Assembly: GCA_947095585.1 (NCBI GenBank)
Contig: OX352765.1
Location: 93,394,965 to 93,458,964, forward strand
DNA: 64,000 bases
Direction: 5' to 3'
Source: Nephrocerus scutellatus
Lineage: Eukaryota; Arthropoda; Insecta; Diptera; Pipunculidae
The translations under genes and the position numbers were made by a program. Below are positions 54,731 through 64,000 of this stretch, one piece after another (within the stretch, counting starts at the first letter, position 1; each line of letters opens with the position of its first letter). The notes below the pieces were generated by a model. It made no database searches, was not told the origin of the DNA, and saw only the letters and a program-made list of their open reading frames with translations.

Positions 54731-57144
54731 GTCCTATGATTATTAACTTCAACCTTCGGGTTTGCAATAATAATAATTCTATAAACTCCATATAATCCTT
54801 CTGTAATTATAAGATCCAAAAGAGAAGATTAAAAGGCGCCTTATAAACATTTACTTATATTATGCCATTCAACACCAGTCACACAAGACTTGCTCATAAT
54901 TTTTCATAATAAACCAGCTGTTCGGTGGCGCTTCGCTACCCGCAAAGAAAGGGGTTCGTGATGCTTCGCTACCCTTACAGCCAGTGAGCGCTATCGCGCT
55001 CATCTGCGCAACTGCAAAATTTCAGAGAAACATGAGATTTTTAAAAATAGTTTGGTAAGCCCTGGACCCAGGAGTCTGACCACTTTGAAAATATGCCTAT
55101 TAAGTGCTCATTATGGTATAAAACCCCTGCGCAAAGTTTTGGCCGCGTTCGGTTGAAGAACTTGGCAGTCCATAGGAAACATACCTACAGAGTTTCACTT
55201 TTATATAAAATAGAAAGTCGCCATCTTTTTATCTTCAGAAACCACTTAACAACTACCCCAAAAAAAATTAATTTGTTCCTTGACAAAAAAAAAGAAAAAC
55301 AAGGAGCACATCAGACTTCTTCCACTTCGAATTAATTGCAATGGAAAACAACAACAACAAAATAACGAGACTAAACTGAGTTGAATTGAATTAATTTTAA
55401 GCAGATTGAGGTCGCTTGATGGGGTTGCACTCACCAGCGCACTCATGGAACTTATTGTTCCTTTGTTATGTGCGCACTTGAAGAAACACTTGTGGCCCGT
55501 GAGGGGAGGACAGTGCACTCGAATCTAGAAGTAAACGAAAAATGGAAAAAATCCCAATAGAAGTGTCGCTCGCCCTGCAATTTTCAGAGGAAGTTAACTC
55601 AACGAAGCCCATTTCCCGCACCAATAAGAACAAAACAGCCGGTGTACCATTTGCATACCATTAGAAGGCGTGATGAGTGATAAGAAGGATGACTGTGTAT
55701 AGAACAGAGTTTCGTATCGTGGAGTGGTTTCTTTTAATCTGTCTGCCGCGTGAACATCGAACAGTCAGCCTCTTAAGCACTTAAGTGAGCCCGACGATGG
55801 ATGGCGATGAAAGAGAGTGTGTAATTCAATTCACTTCACGCCTCACACATTCAAATAAATTGAAATCGCGCGCGCATTAACTAGAAGGAGAGGAGGTACT
55901 CCTCATGTACTCGACGATGACACATTAGGATGAATTAATTAAATCGGACGGGACTGACTGTCTGGAGCACTGATGCTGTTCTTGGTTTACTTACACATTT
56001 ACTTACCGATAAATTGATGGCATTTTGTATTTGTGAGGTTCCATGAAAGAAAGACCCTAACTTGCGTTGTAGTTTAGGGTCGATTTTGTAGTAAACGCTG
56101 ATGCTCTCAATTACTATTATAGTCATGTCAAGAGAGTACTGGGTACTTGACCGGATTAAACTTTTCTTGTTGGAAAAAGCTCAAACTGGTTTGACTATAC
56201 ATTGTCCATTGTCCATTGTATAAGTAAGGTCTCCTCGTCAACTGGAACCAACTGAAACCAACTGAAACCAACTGAAACCATTATTTGAAATTATTTGTAC
56301 ATCAACTAGTGTAATTATTGATAGTAGCTCCTCAAACAACTGCAGTAAAGTAAACTAGCAGTAGCAGGCGGCGACATGTTATTAAGAAATATCCAGTCTT
56401 ACAACCAATTCTACATTTTTCGAAAATATCAACTGCAATTTCGAAACACATTTTAATAACATAAATAGGTAGTTGTTAAGGAAACCATAAAAATTCATAA
56501 ATTGCTGGTTCTGCCATTCTAAGTACAATTGTTGTATTCCATTGGATCCCGCTAACTACTCGCAATAATTTCTGTCTGCATTCATTTCGGAGCTACTTTA
56601 GACGTTTCTTTTAAGAAGCTACAACTGTGCAACACAAATTATTAAAACATATAAATTCTCTTTTTTAAATATTAAGACTAATAAATCCAACGAAGTGATA
56701 ACACTCGATTTCAATTAATGTCGAATGTAAAATGCGCTTTAAATTAATTGTGAAAAACAAAGAGTCGCATTCCTTTTAACATCTACTCACAAATACTCTG
56801 TATGACTTGGTTAGGCATAATGGAATACAGAAAATGTATAACTTTATGAGCAGTAATTTGGTAAACTCTCAACTAAACAATTCGTTAAAATCCACTCTAT
56901 GCTCTAGTCGTCCAGTCGGGAACGTTGAGTTCCAGGTCTGAAGGGCAGTTTACCTGCGTCCACCTCGTCCTTTTTGTAGACCCGAAGTGTGATATGATCC
57001 CATCCAAATCTTAATACGCTTTTGGTATGCGCCCAAGGAGATAGGGAATCATGGTTGATTGCGGATCTGTAGAAGCCCTTTTTCTAATACAGCTAATCGA
57101 CTTTTCAGTTGTGAGTCATCAGCTGAATGAAATTCCCCTTTGTA
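54731..57144. other. Non-coding stretch
   Basis: A GGTGGCGCTTCGCTACCCGC block with a nearby partial repeat (GTGATGCTTCGCTACCC) lies at 54,922-54,975 and may be another Helitron-like end. A 10-bp tandem (AACTGAAACC) is at 56,237-56,281. No gene recognised. Confidence 0.4.
56237..56281 (+). repeat. 10-bp tandem repeat, about four units
   Basis: AACTGGAACC is followed by three AACTGAAACC units. Confidence 0.85.
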
Positions 57145-57930
57145 CATCCTTTTTGTCCATTTCGAACGAGTCGTTGATAAAATATACAGGAAAGCTATCT
57201 GGGGAGCATTGCTAAATCTCGGAATAGCGGATACAATCCGTTAATTCTATATAGAGATGCCCCTTGCAGCGTGCGATATAAGGGCAAAAACACCACCAAT
57301 TTCACCATCTCCAAAGGAGTCTGGCAAGGATGTGTGCTCACACATGCACTTTTTTTGGTGATTCTGGATCACGTTATGGCACAAACCAGCATCGATACAT
57401 CATTGACTACGCTGACGACATCAGTATGAGGACTCACAGATTGGACGACATGAAGCGTAAGCTTGAGAGGTTGATTTATAACGCTAAACAGGTTGGCCTA
57501 AGTACTCAACGGCGAAGTTCCTGCGAATTATCCATAATGACCAAGGATGCAACGATATTCATTGAAGACGTGGAGAAATTTAGCTACTTACGGAGCCTAG
57601 TTAGCCGAACACGCCTTGCTTACTACTAATTAAACAAAGTGTGGCGAGCGCATAACATCTCCAAGAGCACCAAGCTAAAGATCTTCGTTTCTAGTGTTAA
57701 ATAGGTCCACTTATATGGTTGTGAGACTTAGAAAGTAACAACCACTATTTCTCAAAAATTACAAGTATTCGTCTTTTGGCCAAACACAATCTAAAACTCG
57801 GATCTACTTGCCCCGACGGACGCCCAGTGAACACGTGAAAGGGAATCGCGTACAGTAGGCGTATGACGCGAGGTCAAACTGATGGCGAGAGACAGACGGC
57901 GCTGGAAGTAGGAGGTCGTTTCCGTTCTAT
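57145..57930 (+). pseudogene. RTE-like LINE (family 2), RT core and C-terminal fragment
   Basis: Plus strand: AIWGALLNLGIADTIR (with one frame change, ~57,195-57,240), RDAPCSVRYKGKNTTNFTIS then KGVWQGCVLTHALFLVILDH (~57,255-57,372), the catalytic region shifted to IIDYADDISMRTHRLDDMKR then KLERLIYNAKQVGLS (57,399-57,500; YADD at ~57,408-57,419), VEKFSYLRSLVS (~57,570-57,605), and KVWRAHNISKSTKLKIFVSS (~57,640-57,700). These are the same blocks in the same order as at 7.6-9.2 kb. Frameshifted and truncated at both ends. Confidence 0.85.
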
Positions 57931-58930
57931 TCTCCTCATAGCAGCAATATTTGTTTGTTTGGATTTTTATTTTCTTTTTATTATACTGTACTGTAAAATA
58001 AATAGAGGACACGAATAAATAAATAATAAGTAACTTAAAATAAAACGCAAATGCACTGCAAAGTATTACAAACAAAAACAAATTGTAGAACTGCAATCAA
58101 TAACAATAACAATTATTATTAAATGGTGCATCACGTATGCAGCGACGAAGCTGTTTACTATTTTTGTTGTTGTTCGTCCAAATTCGTAAACAATAATATT
58201 TATATTGTCCACTATTTACACAGACTAGTTGCTTCGTGAATGTTACGTATCCGTATAGAATAAAATAGCTAAAATGCTTGGCTACATAAATATACAACTC
58301 TAGCAAGTATCTCATTTATACATACCAGATACGAGCATACGAGATACGACTGTCTTGACTGAAAGAACATTAATTTCTCTTTCCACATTGTATATTGAGA
58401 GAGATTACAAAGAAGAAAAGCTCTTGACACTTGACAGATGACAGTACCTGTTGTCCTATGGCATATAAGAATATTTTCATATTCTCTTAATATTTTTTTA
58501 TTTTTTCTTTTATAATGCTTGGTGTGGTGAGGAAACGATTATATATCTAATGCTATACCTATCGACATCTGGCTTGTATGACTGTAGATCATGCGGATTG
58601 CGGACATACAGGTTTGGGCATTTCATTTCACATGACGTCATTCGCTGACAAAATAAAATGTTTCAAAGAGTTGAGTGCATGGGTATATGAAGTTATTCAC
58701 TTTAATTCATAAGACAAACAACTTCTTTTGTTCTACATAATGTTAAATGGAATTGCAAATTTAATTATAAAATTTATTTATTTTCAATTGTCTTCATCAA
58801 ACTAATAACAGGAAAACACATACCTGTCTCAAGTTGAATTTTATTCGCCCACGATCGAAATGTGGACACAGCGGCTAATGAATACTGCTTTTTAAATTCT
58901 CTATTTTAATCCGCGTGCTCGTGTGTGGCT
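57931..58930. other. Non-coding AT-rich stretch
   Basis: No gene or repeat recognised. Confidence 0.4.
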
Positions 58931-58938
58931 GGCTCAAA

Positions 58939-59480
58939 CAAAACCTTCTCTATAGAAAGCCCAACTCTATGCATACTAATGCTGTAAACCAAACGTATGT
59001 GTGTTTGTGGGATGTGAACAAAACCTTCTCTATAGAAAGCCCAACTGTTCCGATCGTACACAGATACATGCTTAGATTGAGACCAAACGTATTTGTATTA
59101 GTAATCAACTAAAGAGCAAAATTCATATAAAAATTTTCTGTTTCCCACTACCACATCTTACGTTTCTCGCTCTTTGCGACTGCTAATTTTTTGTACACTG
59201 TATTCACATCCCACAAACACACATGCGTTTGGTCTTGGTTTACAGCATTAGTATGCGTAGAGTTGGGCTTTCTATAGAGAAGGTTTTGGATGTGAATACA
59301 GTGTACAAAAAATAAGTAGTCGCAAAGAGCGAGAAACGTAAGATGTGGTAGTGGGAAACAGAAAAATCTTATATGGATTTTGCTCTTTAGTTGATTACTA
59401 ATACAAATACGTTTGGTCTAAATCTAAGCATGTATCTGTGTACGATCGGAACAGTTGGGCTTTCTATAGAGAAGGTTTTG
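58939..59480. mobile_element. hAT-like MITE (outer copy), interrupted by a second copy
   Basis: Ends are CAAAACCTTCTCTATAGAAA... (58,939) and its inverted complement ...CTATAGAGAAGGTTTTG (59,480), forming a ~28-bp TIR. An exact 8-bp duplication GGCTCAAA flanks it (58,931-58,938; 59,481-59,488). Removing the inserted copy and one target duplication leaves ~264 bp. 8-bp duplications and CA-starting TIRs fit hAT-superfamily non-autonomous elements. P-type elements also make 8-bp duplications and are the alternative. No coding capacity. Confidence 0.9.
59019..59288. mobile_element. hAT-like MITE (inner copy) nested in inverted orientation
   Basis: This 270-bp copy has the same TIRs (59,019 and 59,288) and is flanked by an exact 8-bp duplication GATGTGAA (59,011-59,018; 59,289-59,296). 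Its left half (GTTCCGATCGTACACAGATA...) is the inverted complement of the outer copy's right half and vice versa, so it inserted into a sister element in the opposite orientation. The pair shows few differences (for example AACGTATG versus AACGCATG), which implies both were recently active. Confidence 0.92.
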
Positions 59481-59504
59481 GGCTCAAAACAAAACTCTCT
59501 CTAT

Positions 59505-59705
59505 AAAAACCTCTATAGAAAGCCCAATTAGTTTGATAGATCACAGATCCATATTTAAAAAGTACGAAAATAAGGTATATTGGAAATTAACAAAAGAGCA
59601 AAATCCATTTGAAATTGTTCTGTTTCTCACTAATACCATTTAGGTTTCTCACTCTTTTCACTACCACCAGTTAGCACGTTTCTTTCTACACTCTATTTGT
59701 TTTAA
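59505..59705 (+). mobile_element. Third, diverged hAT-like MITE fragment
   Basis: AAAAACCTCTATAGAAAGCC, AACAAAAGAGCAAAATCCAT, TGTTCTGTTTCTCACTAATA and TCTTTCTACACTCTATTTG follow the order of the left half of the 59,019 copy but with many differences. It starts 17 bp after the outer copy's target duplication and lacks a right TIR. Confidence 0.7.
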
Positions 59706-60195
59706 AGTCAGTCCCATTTAATTCTGATTGGTAGAACCCGAGATATACGAGTTCCTACCAAAAACCTTCCCCTACTATAGGCACACAAGCTAATGTATTC
59801 TGCTATCTGAGTGACTACACACACCCGTGTATGTATATTTAGTTTTAATTCAGTATACAGAAAAATTTATCTTAGAAGACTAAAAGTATGCAAAATTAAA
59901 TGTAGGTCTTTCATTCATAAGCGATAGGTCATTCAGTCATCAGCAATTTCTGAAATAGACTGAAAAAACCACATTTTACTTTGCAAACATTTAGGCTTAA
60001 AAAAATCGACAGCGATGCGTAGATTGAGTATTTTCGGTTTCGGTTTTCTCAGGAGTAGTAACCCCTATTAATGGAAAAAATGGATATGCCATCGCAAGCC
60101 GAGCGCTAACCAATTGTTTTAAAACAAGTTCCATCAAATTTTGACTAGTAGAAGCTGAGATATACGACACGACAAACAAACGTACAAATGTACAC
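59706..60195 (+). mobile_element. Family D (mini-me/DINE-1-like) element and fragment
   Basis: A short fragment at 59,706-59,760 (CCCATTTAATTCTGATTGG; GAACCCGAGATATACGAG) precedes a longer copy at ~59,900-60,195: AAAAACCACATTTTACTTTG, TCGCAAGCCGAGCGCTAACC, AATTGTTTTAAAACAAGTTC, GTAGAAGCTGAGATATACGA and an ACAAACAAACGTACAAATG array. Matches 54,470-54,725. Confidence 0.6.
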
Positions 60196-61281
60196 ACGTT
60201 CGCTGAAAAATTAAATTAAAAATAAATAATATATTTAGTTAAATAAAGTTAAATGGATTTTAATGTGTCTCAATCAAGAAAAGTCTATAATTTAGCCAAT
60301 TAGACGATTCGTTTTGTCAGCGAGTGACGTAACTTAAGAGAAAAAGAGAAATTTTGTAGCAAAAACTATATCCACAAACTTTTGTATGTGTGAGTGTCAA
60401 TTGTAAATGACCGTCAGGCTATTGATTTTATTCTGGTGGAGATATACATATTCCAGTGCACTAATAAAATATTTAATTTTTTTTATATAAATCATATAAA
60501 TCATCATTTTCACTTTTGCAGCAAGGGAGATGGCCAGATGGCACATCAAAATGAGAATTTCAAAGAGAAAACCAAATACGTCTTTCACACTCTGACATCA
60601 CGCCATTTTACTTCTACAGCAATAATAACGAGCGAGAGAGAGCATTCAAATTCAAACAAACTTTCGTATTTTGATTTTATTTGTGCTTTCTTGAGGAGCC
60701 GCAGTATTTGGTTGTTTCACTATTACGATAGCAGAGAGCACGAGAGCTGACTGTTGACTCATTGCCACTATTTCAACGTTCTGCTTCCTCCACTGTCCCA
60801 ATCACACCCAACAAACAAAGTCAACAACAACAACAAATAAACATACGTTTGTTATTGTTTTTCTCAACACAAAAATTTATCGTACGATACGACGACGTAC
60901 ACGTCGCCATTTGACTTCTGCAACAACAACAGCGGCAGCAGCACTAGCCGAGACGCGGCAGCAACATTTACTTCGACAGCTCGACAATCAAGGCAGATTA
61001 ATATCGAATTGAAATTTGAAGTGAAAAGTTCCGTTTTTGTATTGTTGTGAATTTTGCTTGAAAAAAATAACAAACGATAACAAAACATTTTAATTGCAAA
61101 TTGAATAAGATAAACTGTCTAATAAATATAAAACTGTAAAAGAAAACAAAATAGAGTGCAAGAGAGTGCATAGTGCAATAACATTTATTAATTCAACGAT
61201 AATTTAAAAACTTTAAAGCCACTTTCAATCAGGAAAAGTCAAAGAAATCAAATTCTGTGCCGTTCTCAGGCTCTTGTGCTG
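60196..61281 (+). promoter_or_regulatory. Upstream region and 5' leader of the SERAC1-like gene
   Basis: This gene-free stretch precedes the first coding exon. It holds a CRE-like TGACGTAA (60,326-60,333) and CAACAACAAC/CAGCAGCA runs near 60,825-60,965 of the kind common in fly leaders. In frame with the start codon, TAA at 61,189-61,191 closes the frame, supporting 61,282 as the first usable ATG. A transcription start and TATA or Inr could not be fixed by eye. The 118-codon frame at 60,394-60,750 looks like chance. Confidence 0.35.
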
Positions 61282-64000
61282 ATGATGTCAACACCAGCGA
61301 AAAAACTCGCCAGCAGTATACGTCGTTATCAGAAGCTATGTGGAGGAGTTGGTATTTTGACAGCGTAAGTGAAAGGAACTGTCAGTGTCACTGGTCACTG
61401 CGGTCACAGTGCAGCAGCTGTTTTCTATATTAATAACCTACTGACTGATCATGTAATATGCTAATTACGGAAACGGAAAGTCGGAAAGTGTGTCAGCCTC
61501 AGTAGTGCCGTGTGTGTGCGTTGCTCAACAAACAGTCCAAGTGGCTGAAGGTGGAAGAATTGGGGGCTCGTCAGTCGGTAGACTTCGAACTAAATTTTCT
61601 TGCTGGCATATTTTTGATTTCTATTTTTAATCAACAAAATGCAAAGTACATATGTACCTACATATGAATACATCAATCAGCAGCACTGCATTTGTATTGG
61701 AGTCGATTTCCGTGTTTTCAACAATTTCACATTATAATTTGCCTTGAGATTGCTTAGCGCTGACGAGAAACTGGCACAAACGAGCCAGAATGCGTTATCT
61801 TTTATTTCCCTAACGCTACGTTAGTACCAAAAAAAAAATTGTAAACAGATAAGATTATTGTTTTCGTTATTTACTTCGGTTTTGTTATCTACATATATAA
61901 CAAATGTTTTATGTTTATATCAAACCGCTTTTTTGTTGGCCTTCAGCTTAAGCTTATACACAAAACGACGTACACAGTATCGTCATCATTTATATAAAAA
62001 CCAAAACATTCGATTTTGAGTAAAAGAGAAGACATGCCATGCTACCCTAATCCTAATTAATAGGAGAGAAGCAACAGAAAGGCGACAACATATTTGCATA
62101 TAAATTGGTAGGCAGCACGCTTAGAGCATACACATTCAAACGATGTGAAACCGAACATAATTTGGTACTATACTAAATGAATGCAACGCTGTATGTTTTT
62201 GCAATTTCGCTGCATGCAGAACATCTGCACATGTTTTTGTTTTGGTGGTAAACAATCACCACTCGCAGTCGCATAAGGTAGAATCGATATAGTTATATAT
62301 GCCACTTTCGATTAGCTCAAATCATTCCCGAAACCAAAGCCACGGGTTAGGCCCATTGAACATTTCAGCTAAGCTAAGCGAGAATAACTTGCTCTGTCTT
62401 CGCCATCTTGCTGAGTAAACGAAACCATAACCGTCGATTGCCGACGTGTAGCAAAGTTACAGTGTCGGCTACAAAACCTTGCAAATAAAACGCTAAATTG
62501 AACCGTAACCTTGGTTATGTTTGCAAATAGAACGTCAAAGCCAAACCAAGAGTACGAGAGAGAAATCTTAACTATACCCTTCAAAACGAAAGAGCCAATA
62601 AGAATAAAATTAAAATATTGCTGAGTGTGGTGGGATGTTCACAATTATGGAATTTTTTTTTTTAATTTGAAGCCGCTGGGACAGATGGTATTTTCCCATT
62701 ATTTTTGAAGAGGTGTCCTTACAGTTCCAAGCAGGCATTACCATTGCGTAAGCTCTTCCACTAATCCAATTTGATGGCATATCTCACCGACAAGTTAAAC
62801 CAGTCTTTTCATCAATTTGTCGAAAGGAAAGTCGTTGCACTCGTAATTGATACAGTTTGGGATCAAGCTCTTTTTCCAAAATGCGTGCTTATGGCGTCGA
62901 TGACGCTGCTTCATTGGATGAGAAGTTATCTTCTGGACCGTTCAATTCAAGTGAAATTCACCACATAAATCCTGGCGTTCCCCAGGGTTCCGTTTTGTCT
63001 CCAACACTCTTTCTCATTTTTATTATCCCTTGTCTGTCACTTCTAATCCAATTCACTCTTAGCTTCTCATATTATTAGTGCGTGTCACCTTCTCATGAAT
63101 TCAACCGTAATACGTTTACCCTCAAGCCCATATTCGGACGTACAGTTAAGTTCAGAGATTCGTTCTTCAGTCGTTCAACACGTATGTGGATTGCTTTGCC
63201 AAGCTCTGTTTTTCCTCATCATTCAATTCGTAGGCATTCAAAGCACAACCGCACAGACATCTCGTCCTTTCCTTTTTTTAAACCTCAACACCCACGCAGT
63301 GCTAAGCGTAGTATTATAAGGGGGCAAACCCCCTTGAGTAAAAAAAGTGCAGATGTTAGTCATTCACTTTAGATTCCATTTGATATTACAACATGTACAT
63401 GTACATTAACAGCCCGGCTTTCCCAGGTAATTAACAAACTATTAACACAAATTATCATTTGACCGACTTAGTTCTCAACAATAGTCGTCGAATACTAAGC
63501 GGAATATGATCGCTGCATAAATTTTAGAAAAACTTATGGAATTTTTCAATTTTTTTCGTCTGCTTCTTATTACAGATTTGGCTTGGTCCTGTATGAGAAG
63601 CACCGAATCCACAAGTTCCTTTCGAAACTGGTTGATCGGTCGAATGATGTCGAAGTGGAAAAAAGAATCCCTGACTACATTTACATTAAATATCACATTT
63701 ATCGTGAATCCATGAGGATACTGCGTCAGCAACAAGAAGAAGACAAGGTGGGTTGCTGGCTCTCTGAGATTAAGTAATAACTGAATTCTGGAACTAACTT
63801 ATATTGTTTGTCTTTGTAGAATTGGATCAATATCATTACCCATCCGGTGGGAAAATGGTGGAAGGCACTGAAACATTCGGTCGCTTGGCGCCTTTTGAAT
63901 ATTGCTCAGACCGGTAGTCAGCATGAAAGGTTGAAGGCTGTTCGTCAGCTTGCAAAGATTGATCATCTGAAAGACTGGGATTTTCGTCATTTGGCACAGA
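61282..64000 (+). CDS. SERAC1-like protein, N-terminal part (three exons, runs off window)
   Basis: Coding exons: 61,282-61,364; 63,576-63,747; 63,820-64,000 (continuing). Introns: 61,365-63,575 (GTAAGT...TTACAG, phase 2) and 63,748-63,819 (72 bp, GTGGGT...TTGTAG, phase 0). The joined product shows 145 residues: MMSTPAKKLASSIRRYQ, a hydrophobic stretch LCGGVGILTAFGLVLYE (about residues 20-36), a charged helical region, a basic segment HPVGKWWKALKHSVAW, and RLKAVRQLAKIDHLKDWDF then RHLAQ. This order, including GG...YE near the membrane segment and RLxAVRxx...H...D..xRxxAQ, follows the N-terminus of vertebrate SERAC1 as I recall it. SERAC1 acts in phosphatidylglycerol remodelling and cholesterol trafficking at mitochondria-ER contacts; its alpha/beta-hydrolase domain would lie beyond the window. 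The start is the first ATG after an in-frame TAA (61,189). The next ATG follows at once, so M1/M2 is ambiguous. Confidence 0.85.
62690..63360 (+). pseudogene. Jockey/CR1-like LINE remnant in intron 1 of the SERAC1-like gene
   Basis: Plus strand, same orientation as the host gene. Fragments in several frames: DKLNQSFHQFVERKVVALVI then DTVWDQALFPK (62,790-62,880, degraded first RT block), IHHINPGVPQGSVLSPTLFL (~62,955-63,020), then by deletion of the YADD region to VKFRDSFFSRSTRMWIALPS then SVFPHHSIRRHSKHNRTDI (~63,145-63,260), and a non-coding tail ATTATAAGGGGGCAAACCCC (63,312-63,331) that matches the tail at 33.97 kb. Inactive. Confidence 0.85.

Noticed and set aside
60394..60750. 118-codon frame upstream of the SERAC1-like gene
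   Set aside because: AT-driven composition (many Ile, Asn, Phe, His) and no domain; more likely leader or promoter sequence.

Overview
The window looks like genomic DNA of a higher fly (brachyceran dipteran, possibly a tephritid or related family). It is AT-rich. The one host gene I recognise is split by GT-AG introns, one of them only 72 bp. Nearly everything else recognisable is decayed fly-type transposable elements. I see no bacterial features, CRISPR array, rRNA or functional tRNA gene. The species call is inference.

Host gene: the first three coding exons of a SERAC1-like gene (+ strand) occupy 61,282-64,000 and run off the right edge. SERAC1 is a membrane-anchored alpha/beta-hydrolase-type protein linked to phosphatidylglycerol remodelling at mitochondria-ER contacts. 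Its 2.2-kb first intron holds a broken LINE. No other host gene could be supported; 1-61,281 reads as intergenic or deep intronic DNA.

LINE remnants fall into four sets. RTE family 1 lies at 3.8, 20.9, 21.5, 28.9, 36.4, 39.4 and 48.9-50.9 kb. A second RTE-like family with a YADD box and a conserved RRKWxWIGHTLRKP-type tail lies at 7.6-9.2, 42.2 and 57.1 kb. R1/LOA-type elements with an RNase H domain lie at 12.3, 14.3-16.6, 17.9, 25.1, 36.8-37.7, 42.7-44.2 and 46.4-47.3 kb. Jockey/CR1-like tails lie at 12.1, 30.2, 33.8 and 62.7 kb. All are frameshifted, truncated or internally deleted.

Non-coding elements: a tRNA-derived SINE with A and B boxes (10.7, 14.1, 18.4 kb, plus fragments) whose tail resembles the RTE family 1 tail; a hAT-like MITE inserted into another copy of itself, each with an 8-bp target duplication (58.9-59.5 kb); a MITE with TAA duplications inside a duplicated repeat (1.1 kb); a TIR family of about 450 bp (23.5, 32.2-33.3, 37.8 kb), one copy split by another element; and a mini-me/DINE-1-like family ending in tetranucleotide arrays (17.7, 33.7, 54.5, 59.9 kb). 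Satellite-like sequence includes a 134-bp tandem repeat (7.0-7.6 kb), a 311-bp layered tetranucleotide array (23.1-23.5 kb) and a purine-rich minisatellite (31.7-32.2 kb).

The genes do not form a pathway. The window is best read as a record of nested insertions upstream of, and inside the first intron of, a mitochondrial lipid-metabolism gene. All family assignments come from reading motifs by eye, not from database searches.
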